Source: Coptis chinensis
Lineage: Eukaryota > Streptophyta > Magnoliopsida > Ranunculales > Ranunculaceae
Reading direction: 5' to 3'
Length of the DNA: 64,000 nucleotides
Assembly: GCA_015680905.1 (NCBI GenBank)
Contig: CM027381.1
Span: 15,601,501 to 15,665,500 of the forward strand
Part shown: piece after piece, positions 35,001 through 45,072 of the stretch
Layout: every line of letters starts with the position of its first letter
Numbering within the stretch: the first letter of the stretch is position 1
Program-made: the position numbers and the translations under genes
Notes under the pieces: model-generated
What the model saw: the letters and a program-made list of their open reading frames with translations, nothing else
Database searches by the model: none
Told to the model about the DNA's origin: nothing

Positions 35001-36884
35001 GAAAACAAGGGATCGGAGCAATGCCACTAGCGGGCGGGAACTCAGAATGAAGAGAACAATAGAAAGATTTGAGGAGAGAAACTACACATACGCCACACCA
35101 ACGAATCTGAATCTACTTGGTTTAGGTCAACAGTATCAAGTCTAGCCTTAAGGGGGCTAATCCGCCAATGACCCAATCATTTGAATCCCGGTGAATGCCA
35201 TGATTCCAAGAAAATTCCATAAGATCTAATAATGCTCTCACTAAGTGTACGTCCTTTAAGCTCGGACATGTTGAATAAAATTCCTTAGCTTTCCTTCAAG
35301 AAGTACACATCCAAACCAAGTGTCCTCCAAAAAAGAACACCGTCACACTCTAAGCTTAGACATAATCCCTCTCTTGAATGTGGGAAGGACCTTCATAATA
35401 CCCTTCTAAACGCCGCATCGAGACGGGATACGAGCAAGACCACCCTCCCAACCAAGGTGCTCCACACCAAAACGCGAGACCGTCACTCTCCGCCACAAAC
35501 TCTCTCACACACACACACCTGAATTTTCACAACCACTTTCCCAACAGAGCCACATTAAAAGAGTGGATGTTCCTAAGACCTAAACCCCCAGTATTCTTAG
35601 ACAAACAAACGGAGTCCAAATTAACAAGATGGTACCTATGATGCTATTAAGTGTCATCCCAAAGGAAACTATAAATGATCGAACCAATCCTATGTGCCAC
35701 ATTCATGGAGCTTAGAAAAGAGAGATGTAGTATACAGGGCATACAATGTGCTCTGAATAAGCACCAACCTTCCATCTTTTGTCAAAGACTTTGCTTTCAA
35801 CCCACTTAACTTTCTAACAGAGTGTTTGACCACAGGATCCCAAATCGACTTAGATCTATAAGAGGCCCCAGAAAGGAGGCCAAGATACTTAGAAGGTAAG
35901 GACACAACCTCACACCCAAGCACAGAGACAACCGGCTCGGCATCTCTCACCCCACCCACCAGAAACACCTTACTTTTTAGGTAAGCTGAGACACAACCTA
36001 GAATAACCCTCAACCACCTCACTTGCTTAATACCGTCTCCTAAAAATTAACACATCATCACTACCAAACCTAAAATCCTCTTACACTGTTACAGCCCTCA
36101 ATCTTTAGCTTTATCATTAGCTCCAAAGCACAATAAGAAAAATCATGGGAAGCAACAACAATTCAACAAAACAGAAAATACGCAATGACACAAATAGAAA
36201 TATGAACTCCCCACCTCGTCTAGAACTAGAACTGACAGCGAATCCTGAATAGACTTTGTACTAAGTGCATTTGTTGACATGCATGTTGAAATGCAAGCTG
36301 GTGTCGAAACCAAAATATCAGGCCCTCCTACCAATGCAGCTCGCTGAAAACAAAACGAAACATCAAACCCATCAACCCATCATTCCTTACATATTATATA
36401 TACAAACTTAAACAAAAGAAAGAAACAAAGACGTTACCAAGTCAGAAGCATGCATGCCACCAGTCAACTGAACTACTTTCAACTGAACTCTACACGACTC
36501 TATAAGACACAACACTTCCGAATAAACCTGTTGACTAAGTTCCCGAGTTGGTACAAGTATAAACACACGCGTACCCGTCGAACTAGACTCCGAAAACAGC
36601 TTTTGTAGTAAAGGTAAAAGGTACGCGTAAGTTTTACCCGAACCAGTTTTTGCACGCGCGACAACATCTTTACCTTCCTGTAAAATTTACACAAAAAGAA
36701 TATGTCAAATTACATAAAAGTCCTGTTGGTTTGAGAGAGTTTAGTTTACCAGAATTAACGGAATGGCTACGGACTGAATTGGTGTTGGTTTAGATATGTC
36801 GTTTTTAGTCAAGGCGCGAATTAGACGTGGGTCTAATCCTAGTTCCTCGAATGTTTTTTCCTCGACTTCTTCTTCTGTCATCAT
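23018..36884 (-). CDS. RH16: DEAD-box ATP-dependent RNA helicase 16-like (DDX56/Dbp9 family), 14 exons
   Basis: RNA helicase of the nucleolar DDX56/Dbp9 group, known for a role in assembly of the large ribosomal subunit. Exons (minus strand): 36750-36884, 36438-36677, 36215-36343, 33946-34046, 32019-32133, 30167-30298, 28107-28172, 27021-27197, 25601-25696, 24473-24610, 23758-23840, 23494-23531, 23177-23391, 23018-23074. All junctions are GT-AG and keep one frame of 573 codons. Motifs in order: Q motif ([10 protein letters not shown]...PTPIQ), I AKTGSGKT (about residue 54), Ia PTREL, STPAC, II DE|AD split by intron 3, [32 protein letters not shown]. The basic C-terminus ([14 protein letters not shown]) fits nucleolar targeting. 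The first of two adjacent ATGs was chosen as start. The Arabidopsis protein is somewhat longer. No defect was seen. Confidence 0.95.
24611..25600. other. Helicase intron 9, with possible MITE
   Basis: The segment of about 25150-25470 has loosely inverted ends (gaagactccaccactgaaa and ttttagtggtggagttttt) and internal words (ctgatttttggtgaagatga; gatctccgttgtggg) like those of the MITE at 14488-14874. It is probably a diverged relative. A short (TG)n run follows at 25499. No coding content. Confidence 0.4.
25697..27020. other. Helicase intron 8, nothing recognised
   Basis: AT-rich intron of 1.3 kb between the motif V and motif VI exons. Short ORFs have no family features. Confidence 0.6.
28300..28697. 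mobile_element. Foldback MITE in helicase intron 6 (about 400 bp)
   Basis: The left arm (28307-28385: gagattattactcccacatt ... gtctaaagcctagccaataa ... tatataaatcctgg) is repeated in inverted form at 28620-28691 (gctaggctttagac ... aatgtgggattaataatctc). A third, direct copy of the middle of the arm lies at 28548-28600. The element lies inside a host intron and has no coding capacity. A target duplication was not found. Confidence 0.75.
28698..30166. other. Helicase intron 6, remainder: nothing recognised
   Basis: AT-rich intron sequence with short chance ORFs on both strands. No repeat ends were found. Confidence 0.55.
30299..32018. other. Helicase intron 5, no clear element
   Basis: A 1.7-kb intron. 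The minus-strand ORFs at 30906-31124 and 31330-31536 are short and carry no motif. The repeated words around 31100-31330 look like an old transposon, but I could not define ends. Confidence 0.45.
32380..33020. repeat. Tandem duplication of about 320 bp in helicase intron 4
   Basis: The blocks 32380-32690 and 32705-33000 align in the same orientation. Shared words include aagaatccctaggctaatga/aagaatccctaggctatatg, cagtctgccaaaca, actagccaatttattggtaa and agtgttgtaatggcgactct/agtgttcttatagggactct. Divergence is moderate, so the duplication is old. No coding potential. The downstream intron part 33060-33945 has no recognised feature. Confidence 0.7.
34430..36085 (-). mobile_element. L1-type LINE fragment in helicase intron 3
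   Basis: Minus-strand frames give the C-terminal part of an L1 reverse transcriptase and what follows: [20 protein letters not shown], then [20 protein letters not shown], then (other frame) [20 protein letters not shown] and LLGKWL. Further on, near 34800-34880, is a C-x2-C...H motif of the zf-RVT type. The 3' end is near 34433, where the minus strand reads GATAAAAAAAC. The 5' half (endonuclease, main RT core) is missing, as in 5'-truncated insertions. Stops and frameshifts are many. It lies in the same orientation as the helicase. Confidence 0.8.
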
Positions 36885-37200
36885 AATATCCTAGCTGGAA
36901 TTTTTTTTTTTTATCAAGCTTGGGTTTATTTGTGTTTAGGTTTTGAAAGTGTAGAGAAGATAGAAAGAGAAGGGAGGCGCCAAATGAAGTTTAGGTCGTT
37001 GGGCTTTTATATTTATAACACTGAAAAACAGGACCGAAATGTCAATGTAGTTGGATATATTCCACTGCCGGACGTGTCACCCACCGGAAGATAGTGTGTA
37101 ATACCCAAAATACCTTTTCCCATATTAGTTATTTTTAATAGAAATAAATGAAATTTACCTATAAACCCTTGAACATCTCCCACTTACATTAGAAGTTTTT
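36885..37200. promoter_or_regulatory. Divergent promoter region between helicase and the rightward unit
   Basis: The 300 bp between the helicase start and the presumed rightward 5' UTR holds a TATA-like tatatttataac (37009-37020) and a tgggct (37000-37005), which fits the TGGGCY site II motif common upstream of plant ribosome-biogenesis genes. Which TATA-like stretch serves which direction cannot be told. Placement is inferred from the flanking coding starts. Confidence 0.35.
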
Positions 37201-38931
37201 TTCTCTCTCCTATTCCTACCCAAACTGGACGTCTCTTCTTCTCTCTCAACAATATTCACTCCTGAGTACACAGTCTTTAATAAAAACTTCATTTCTTCCC
37301 GCCCAATTTCCTTCCCCCCACTTTTTTCCCTCCATTTCTACTTTGATAAGATACATTATCCTTCAGTCTAGAGTTCTTCATCTAAGAAAATCATTTAGAG
37401 AAGCACTATAGGTAACCGTGTGCTTGATAATAGGCTAAAATTAATTGTCTACATTTAAGTTGATTACGCTTATAAATGTTTCTGTTACATTTGAGTTAAA
37501 TGTCAGTTTAATAGCAACATCCTAAATGTCCTAAGTCACTTTGATCATTGGATTCTTTCCACATGTTCTAAAAGTAAAGCAAAATAGAGATGAAAACCGT
37601 ATTAACCGTGTATTTTCAGGTTATCCAAATATGAATTTTATAGCATTACATATTGTTGTACATTTGAGATAAGATGTCTTACTATGATCATATTCATTTC
37701 AGTTAAACTGTAGTACACTCTCTAAAGTGAACTTATATAGTGGAGTACATATGAGATACGATGTCTTAATATGATCATGCTTAGTTCAAGTAAACTGTAG
37801 TAAACTCTCAGAAGTGAACTGATATAGTGTTGTACTTGGGATATAAGATGTCATAATATGATTATGGTGGGTTAGGTAAACAATGAGTATGTTATCTAAA
37901 GAGGACTAATATAGTGTGGTACTTGGGAGGTGAGATGTCATGATATGATCAAGTTCAGTTCAGGTAAACAGTAGTACGCTATCTAATGTGGACTAATATA
38001 GTGTTGTACTAGGGAGATAAGATGTCTTGATAAGATCAAGTTCAGTTTAGGTAAACAGTAGTATCCTGTCTAAAGTTGACAAATATAGTGTGGTATTAGG
38101 GAGATAAGATGTCTTGATAAAATCAAGTTCAGTTTAGGTAAACAGCAGTACGCTTTCCGAAGTGGACTAATATAGTGTCATACCTGGGAGATAAGATGTC
38201 ATAATATGATCTTGTTCAGTTCAGGTAAACTATAGTACGGTGTCTAAAGTGATCTTATATAGTGTTTTAGGTGAGAGATAAGATGTCTTAATATGATCAC
38301 ATTTAGTTCATTTAAACTGTAGTACGCTCTCTAAAGTGAACTAATATAAAAGTGTTTCGTGTTTTTGTTTCAGCCATGGTCACTAAAGCATATCAAAGTC
38401 CTCTGGAATTATACCATGATGGTGATTCTGAAAAGACTATAGAGAGGAAGTATTGTAGAATGAAAGCCCACTATTGGTGGAAAAGTCATGTCGAGATGGG
38501 CTCATTTGACGAGTACTGGATTATTGGCAAGAGACCAGAAGTAGTTGTGGCTATATGTAACAATAATGGATACCTTCATTTTCGTAGTTACCATCCCTAG
38601 ACTCCTCACTGTCCGGATCTAGAGACTCGCCCATTTGATGGAGATCTTCGTGGTGACAATTAACAAGTTGTACAACTTCAAGCTCAATATGGAGGCAGTG
38701 GTAAAACGAGAATTTCACAAGTTAGTTTCGGACATAGACTTGCTTAGGAATTGGCGTTTCGATGTAAATTTCATGGCTAGGTATCTGTATGAGATGGGAT
38801 GCGACTGTAGGTTTTACAGCAATGCAAAAAAGGCCAAAGAAATGAGGTTTATTCTATACCCAAGCGTGGTTTATGCGCTAAAGTTCCTGGCAGAATTCGA
38901 AAGTACAAAAGACTATGATGTTCCTGAATGA
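37200..38931 (+). CDS. Rightward transcription unit with predicted 5'UTR intron; unrecognised protein, reading frame interrupted
   Basis: A pyrimidine-rich leader (from about 37200) ends at ACTATAG|GTAACC (37411), and an acceptor TTTGTTTCAG precedes CCATGG at 38374, so I infer a 5'UTR intron of 963 bp. The ATG at 38376 opens 74 codons (MVTKAYQSPLELYHDGDSEK ... AHYWWKSHVEMG) to a TAG at 38598. A second frame, 38635-38931, gives 98 codons (VKREFHKLVSDIDLLRNWRF, FMARYLYEMGCDCRFYSN, YPSVVYALKFLAEF). The two frames do not join directly, so either a small intron is missed or the gene is broken. I do not recognise the family. Confidence 0.4.
37654..38349 (+). repeat. Eight tandem 87-bp repeats in the predicted 5'UTR intron
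   Basis: The mark atatag ends each unit at 37740, 37827, 37914, 38001, 38088, 38175 and 38262, and the variant atataa ends the last at 38349. Every interval is exactly 87 bp. Conserved words in each unit are gagataagatgtcwtaatat, atgatca, ggtaaac and ctaaagtgga. Units differ by many substitutions but no indel. No frame is open through the array. Several units carry caggtaaac, which resembles a 5' splice site. Confidence 0.9.
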
Positions 38932-39924
38932 CCACCACGCCCGGAAGCACTGCCATTTCCACTACCATGCCAAATATCAGTGGATAGCCAAGGAAAAAAG
39001 ATAATAAATATGGTTTTGAAATATATAATAGTATTTGATATATAAGGAAAGGAAAAGTTATTGTTGCATGTTTATGTAGTATGTTATGTGCAATAAATCT
39101 GAGTTCAAATCTTGTGTAGTTGAAAAGAAAATACGACGAGGCTATGACACTTCTACGACGAAGACGAAAATGGTGATTTGGAGTAATTTGTATGAGGAAA
39201 ATTTTGGAGTTTCAAACTTGTTTTATATGACCCTTTAGTTGTGATGAAAGTGAATACTAGTATTGATAAGTTTTAGTAAATTATATGGTAGAAGTTGATA
39301 GTTTGAATCTGTCGAAAGTGAGAACCCAAAACAGACCAAAATACGACGCTTTCCATATTTAAAGTACACGAAAATAAACAAACAAATCCACGACGCACCA
39401 CATGAACAACTTCAATAAATGTCACTGAAATATGTAATTTTTGCAATGCGAATATAATCAATCCGTATAATCAAAGTCATCATAGATCTACTATTATCTA
39501 ATAACAATTACAATGTCGCAAAGCGAGTTTACATTGTCATAGTATGGATATCTTTGTCTCCTGGGCAACAGAGATCTATCAATATTTCAAAGAACGCGCA
39601 TAAGGTCTCAGTGGGAGCATAAACTGTCTTGGTGGAGGGGATGTTTGGACCGAAAGCAAAAGTAATTAAATACAGTCCAGCATCAATGAAAAACAAAACC
39701 CAAGAGCACGTAATTAGTTTGTCCATTTAGTCAATGAACCACTAAGCCTTTTTATTGTTTTTTCACAGGTCACCAGGCATGGAAGTCATCCCGCAGTCTA
39801 GAAGATCTTCGGCTATCGTATTTTTGATGAAGTGCCCAGGGCAGCCAAATTGTAAGAGATAGCAAATACGTTGCCTCGATAGAGGAACATAATTACTAAC
39901 AATAATTGGTATATGATATACGAG
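38932..39924. other. No gene recognised
   Basis: Intergenic. The minus-strand ORF 39529-39726 (TETLCAFFEILIDLCCPG) has protein-like composition but no recognised motif or splice context. Confidence 0.4.
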
Positions 39925-40820
39925 TAGGAGTGTAAAAAAAACCGTTGACCCATCATCCGGTAAGGTACCCGGTCTTCACCCGCCACCCAAACCTGCACCG
40001 ACACGAAAACAGACCCGCCCCTCCCCGCCACCGTTTCTACGCGGTCGGGCTATGGGTGTAGGCTCTATGCTCAAACCCGACCCGTCATGCAGCCCGACCC
40101 GCACCGTGTCAAAAGCCGTTGACCCAACCCTGTTGATCCGCACAATTTTAAGACTCTAACTCTAATATTTTTGTATTTTGTTTATATTTTCTTTTAACTT
40201 TTGTAGGAATTTGGGAGATATGAACACAAACTTATGAGTTCAACATCAATTTCAAATATTCAAGTTTGAACATTGGGCAAATATTAAAAGTTCAAATTCA
40301 ATTTTCGAATTTTTGAGAAGATGAATCATTCATCCTTGTATTAATTTTTTTAGTTTATATTTTATTATTTTGTACCATAGATTCTTGCTCCCATCTTCAT
40401 TTTATCATACTATGGAAAATAAACAATTTACAAATGGTAAATCACGAGAAAGAAGTTTCAAATTTACAGATATAGTTTTGGGTTCAAGTTCAAGTTTTTT
40501 TTTTTTTTTTTTTTTTGATTGATTCAATTTTTTTTTCTCTATGTTGTGAATTGGAAATATATTACTTGCAGAATTAGAAAGTTTTTTTTGGGTGAAATTG
40601 GGTTAAAATGATAATTTTCACCCGACCCGGATGACCCTCCCAAAACCCACCCCGTAAGCTGACCCAACAGGCCAGGTGATAGTACTAAGACATGACACTT
40701 CAACCCGCCCTGCCCTGCCCCGTCGGGGACCACTGGATTTGTATCCCCTAGACTCGCCCCGCCCCGACCCATCACTATTTGACCCGCGGTTGACCTGGCC
40801 CGCCCCGTATTACACCCCTA
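39925..40820. mobile_element. hAT-like MITE (896 bp) with 8-bp target duplication
   Basis: It starts TAGGAGTGTAA and ends TTACACCCCTA, flanked by perfect 8-bp repeats tatacgag (39917-39924 and 40821-40828). Both ends have long blocks of acccgacccg-type words on one side and their inverse on the other, while the centre is AT-rich with a long T run (40498-40516). It shares the TAGxGGTGTxxA end type with the MITE at 18981. No coding capacity. Confidence 0.85.
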
Positions 40821-41049
40821 TATACGAGACACTTTAATTTATTTTTAAAGATAAAAGGAAGACTTCCAAAGCTAGGAAGGATAAGGCACAACCATTACTA
40901 ATTGAGTAATAATCAGACAAGCATCCTACGTAAAAATTGTGTAGAACTCAGCAAGTAACTATGTTATCATACAACAGTCACACAATGTCCTACTGAAGTA
41001 GTAGAGTTTTAATCCACAATTAGAGTATAAATTAGTATTTGGAACATAT

Positions 41050-43617
41050 TTAAACAACCATCTCCACCTCAGCAGCAACAGTAGTTGGTGCATTTTCAAC
41101 TTCAGATATACCCTTGACTGTTGGAGTTTTTTCTCCCGCATCAAAGTCCAAAGACTGAGCAGCTTTCCTCATACAACACTCTTCGTCGGTCATGCCACAA
41201 TCCAACAAGTCCTTTGCTATTATTTTCCTGATATTCGTTCGCCTCTTTGATTGAAAGACGGGTGGCAAATTTCTAAGTAGGCAATCAGCAAAGGCAAGTG
41301 TGTAAACACCACAGCTGGTGTCGTCGTCCTGTTTGGCGCATTCGGCAAACTATAATTTCCACTGGCGACCCAGTTTTGCCGTGTCTATACACTCACTATC
41401 TGAGCTCAGAAGTGCGTAAGGGAGCACCGTCAACAACTTTGCCAAACGTGGTGCGGGGTCCAGAGCCCACACGACACCATCTTTTGGCTTCTCCAACGAG
41501 TTGTAGATTTGAGCAGTCCACGTGACAAAGTTAATGACGATGAGGATCCAATGTAGTCCTTCAACATTCACCGTCATCATCAACCCATGGCAGTTTCTCA
41601 AGTCTGGCCTCGAACTGTCACGCTGAACCAGTTTGACGATACAGGTCTTTAAATTTGTAGTCTAGCTACACAAACCTTATCTTCTATGGGCATCAGCTGG
41701 TCTTCTAAAATAGTGGCCAATCCATTGTACAAATCACACAAATAATGTTGTCATTACAATAATAAAATAAAATTAAATAAATCATTATATTGAATAAAAT
41801 AAGGAAAGAATAAATCATAATAGAGTTCTGCAGAATAAAAGACACGAAACGTGTGTGACAATTACCGAGAACCACGACTCCGCAACTATGATGTACAAAT
41901 TCTCCATTCCACGTATCGTTAGCTTCAAGTGTACCCACCAACCTAGTAAGCACATGTAATGAGTCCAAGACCTTGAACCCAAAAACAATAATAATAATCA
42001 ACATCAAGTATATGTAGAAGAAGTACTTTAATAGACAGAGACATACCACATCATTAAGCCATCCTGCCCCGGATAGTCCATAGAAGCTGCTGATGTCAAT
42101 TTGAAACCAACTCCCATACTGTCTAACAATGTTAGAGCAATTGGTTTCATCATTGTCGTGCTTATTCCAGTAATACGACACTTGTACATTCGAGGTATGC
42201 AATTCAGTCAGGTCATCTCCAACACTTTTCCGACTAGCAACACCAGGAGCTCTATCTAGCAATCCCACTCCCTTATTGAAAACACCAAGAATAAGATCAT
42301 GGCAAATGTCAGCCACTTCCACCTCGAGTTCACTCCTTATATATTGAGTAAATATTTGTTGCCGCGATCCCTGTGCCATATCTACTTGCATCACAGAAGT
42401 AGGCACAAAATACTCTTCCTCTCCTCCATCAACAATCAGGAGGCAACCTTCCGCCCCATTCTTAGAAAGTCCATCACCATGATCATCCACAATGGATGTC
42501 TCACAAGCATTCTGTGTCAGAAAGGAATGAAGTCAGAAGGCATCTATGATGTCACACATCTGGAACTTAATGTCCCACTAAAATAACAACCTTTGAATCC
42601 ATATATAGAATATAACTTAAGAGTAATTAATCTAGGAGGTAATTAAAATAAAATAAGAAAAATAATGTACCTTGACTGCATTTTCCCTTTATAGGAGCAG
42701 TTGGTGTAATATGAATTTCAGCAATAGCGCTCCCACAAACAGATTTATGTTCTGAAATAGCACCTTCTACCGCATCATCGCCACCACCCTGAACACTCAC
42801 AGCAGGCATAGGGCATATTTCTGCGGCTTGCATCCCCAAGTCCTTGAAAATAGAAGCCTAAAAAAACATAATAATAACCTATAGACACGACAATATTAAA
42901 AGTAATTAATAGTGAAGCACAAACATCGGTATTACCATATCAAGTACAAAATCATTAGTGTATTGATCATTAGGATCAAATTCTAGTTCCCCATCTTCTA
43001 AGTTGTCCTCACAAATTAGAACTAATTCAACTTCACCATCACGTGGAGTCACACAGACTACCTAAATAAACAAACTTTATATAAGCTCAGAAAGTAGATA
43101 TGATGTCTCAAAGAAGCCACATAAAGTCCCACTCATATACAAAGCATTTAATCTCCTCTAAGAAAATAAATAAGTTATAGGGACACATTTAAAATTCACT
43201 TACCTCGCACGCACTTACGACATCCACAGCCGAAATTGATGTAGTTTCATTACTAGGATATTCCTCTTGATGAGCTTGTTCCCCATCGATACCCGCCGTC
43301 TCAATCTCAGGAAGCAAATTCTCATTACCCACTGCGTCTGTTTGCAATTGCTGATTCCTTGACACATACGATTGGTACACATCCATGTCACTCATGCTCC
43401 CCCTCAGGTGTTCACCAGCCTTAACAGTCAGCTCAGGTTGACTCTGCTCAGTATAACACTTGTTAAATTCTTCAACCGAAACATCTTTCAGCAAGTCTTC
43501 TCCGCCCCTATCAATAACATCAGGCTGACTCCCCGACAACTGCACACTTAGATACTTGTTGAACAACCCATCCATTTGTTTAAGGGGGATAGGGTTAATA
43601 TATTGTGCAGTCTCCAT
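41050..43617 (-). CDS. Ulp1-like (C48) cysteine protease-like gene, probably inactive or broken
   Basis: Exons suggested on the minus strand: 43204-43617 (start METAQYINPIPLKQMDG), 42936-43061, 42671-42857, 42057 to about 42509 (ends SFYGLSGAGWLNDV, the start of the Ulp1 fold), 41866-41971, 41676-41704, then the catalytic part down to 41050. That part has VEGLHWILIVINF (catalytic His), QIYNSLEKP at the place of the usual Asp-Ser, and KQDDDTSCGVYTLAF (Gln and catalytic Cys). The Asp position, 17 residues after the His, reads Asn. A TAG at 41350-41352 and a phase mismatch between exons 3 and 4 add doubt. The long acidic N-terminus has no known domain. C48 genes of this kind occur both as SUMO proteases and within plant transposons. 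Confidence 0.6.
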
Positions 43618-43750
43618 AACAAATAGGTGGGGCTCAATAACACCGGGGGTGGGTTGTGAGTCTCTTGAAGGACCTGCACATCACAACACGAGAGGGAGAG
43701 GGAGATATAGTTGCGAATTTGTATCCTAACAATTTAGCAATAACAGTTGC

Positions 43751-44223
43751 TGTTTCGACCCCCACCTACGTGGCAAACATCCGTTAGTAGGGTCTCTATT
43801 TTATTCATTTAATCAACAGGGCAAAGCCCAATTTGCAATATCATGAATCAATGTATAGGCCCATTAATTCATGTGTCTAAGGCTGAACCTTAGCCACATG
43901 GCTTGCCACTAATATACATTGATTTATGTCCAGATTCATTTCTTATTAAAGAGATAATTATCAGATGAGAGTTATAGTCTATCATAATTACTCAAGCTAC
44001 AAGATTACTTGAGCTACAAGGACTCTCTACTTTACCTCTATAAATACCACATTATTTTTCATAAGGAACTACGTTGAAACTTGATCCCTAGAGAATAGAT
44101 CTTGGGTACGTAGGCAGCCATTATTTGGTTCAGTTTCATCTCTCCCAACATCAAATTCCTCTATTTCTTAGTGCGTTCTTTACCATTGCTCTCGTTGTGT
44201 TGAAGCAGTTTACTGCCGAAACA
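43751..44223 (+). repeat. 5' LTR of Tat copy 2 (473 bp)
   Basis: It starts TGTTTCGACCCCC and ends CTGCCGAAACA, with 7-bp inverted ends. It is the direct relative of 6232-6706. A TATA-like box (tctataaatacc, 44038-44049) marks the promoter. It begins 133 bp upstream of the start codon of the minus-strand Ulp1-like gene, so it may have displaced that gene's promoter. Confidence 0.9.
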
Positions 44224-44227
44224 TAAT

Positions 44228-44245
44228 TGGCGCCGTCTGTGGGAA
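44228..44245 (+). other. Primer-binding site of Tat copy 2
   Basis: tggcgccgtctgtgggaa lies 4 bp after the LTR. The first nine bases are complementary to the 3' end of plant tRNA-Asp (ending ACGGCGCCA); the rest does not match that tRNA. In copy 1 the same place (near 6222) is scrambled. Confidence 0.7.
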
Positions 44246-44278
44246 ACTTAGAATTCATTATCACGTGAAACAATCAAG

Positions 44279-45072
44279 ATGGTAAGCATAAGAAGCAGAC
44301 CAAATAGTCGACATATTCCTCCTGCTAATAATACTCACAACCCTCGAAATTTAAATCGGCCAATGCAAGAACCGTTGAACAATCAAGTTGCTCCTAGTGG
44401 TAGGATCAATTCGCAACATCCAACTGTAGCAGCGCAACCACCACTGCCACCGCCACTGCAAAAGGCAGTACAACCGTCGGCACCAACCCTAACAGTCTTG
44501 CAACAAGAAAACCGACAAGTTAGTAATCCTCCATGCGGTCCGTCTGTCCATGTCGATCCTTCAGTTGACATGGATATGGATGTGGACCCATTACTCTCAC
44601 ACCAACTAACGGAAAAGGTGATAGTAATGATAGTAACAGCCAATCCTTAAGAAGGAAGCCAAAGGCGGTGGATGATGCCGCAAATTCAACAACATCAAGG
44701 TGACCAAAGGCGGACGCAGCCATTCTAGTTATTTCTCAAACACAATTTCAAACACAATCAACCAACGCACTCAAGAGTAATGACCCTATTAACCGTACTT
44801 ATGGGGAGAATCGGATTGGCAAGGATAACTACTACCCTAGACATGTCCGATCTCAAAGGGAAGATTTACCTCTGAGAAGCAATTTCAGGGAAGACCGTCG
44901 TCCAAGATATGTTCGACATGACTAGGAAGGCGGGCATCCCAGACAAGAGCAACAAAACATGGAGAAGTGGTATAATTATTCCGACCACCCGCCCAAGGGT
45001 GACTACCGGCCTAGATAGGCTGGTTACAGGGATAGACAAAGACAATCACCGGTCGGAGCTGATCGTGCGTAC
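44279..45072 (+). pseudogene. Gag N-terminal part of Tat copy 2, cut off by Athila LTR
   Basis: The ATG at 44279 opens 123 codons with RPMQEPLNNQVAPSGRINSQ, a proline-rich part (AAQPPLPPPLQK) and acidic repeats (VDMDMDVDPL), then a stop. Other frames continue the similarity to copy 1 (4976-6231) up to 45072, where the sequence changes abruptly to the Athila LTR. The core gag, pol and 3' LTR of this copy are missing from the window. Confidence 0.75.

Noticed and set aside
37654..38349. The 87-bp array as a coding repeat protein (87 = 29 codons)
   Set aside because: All three plus-strand frames hold stops (tag, taa) within each unit, and the minus strand is no better.
44383..44643. Minus-strand ORF of 86 codons over the Tat gag
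   Set aside because: It is the shadow of the proline-rich gag frame on the other strand.
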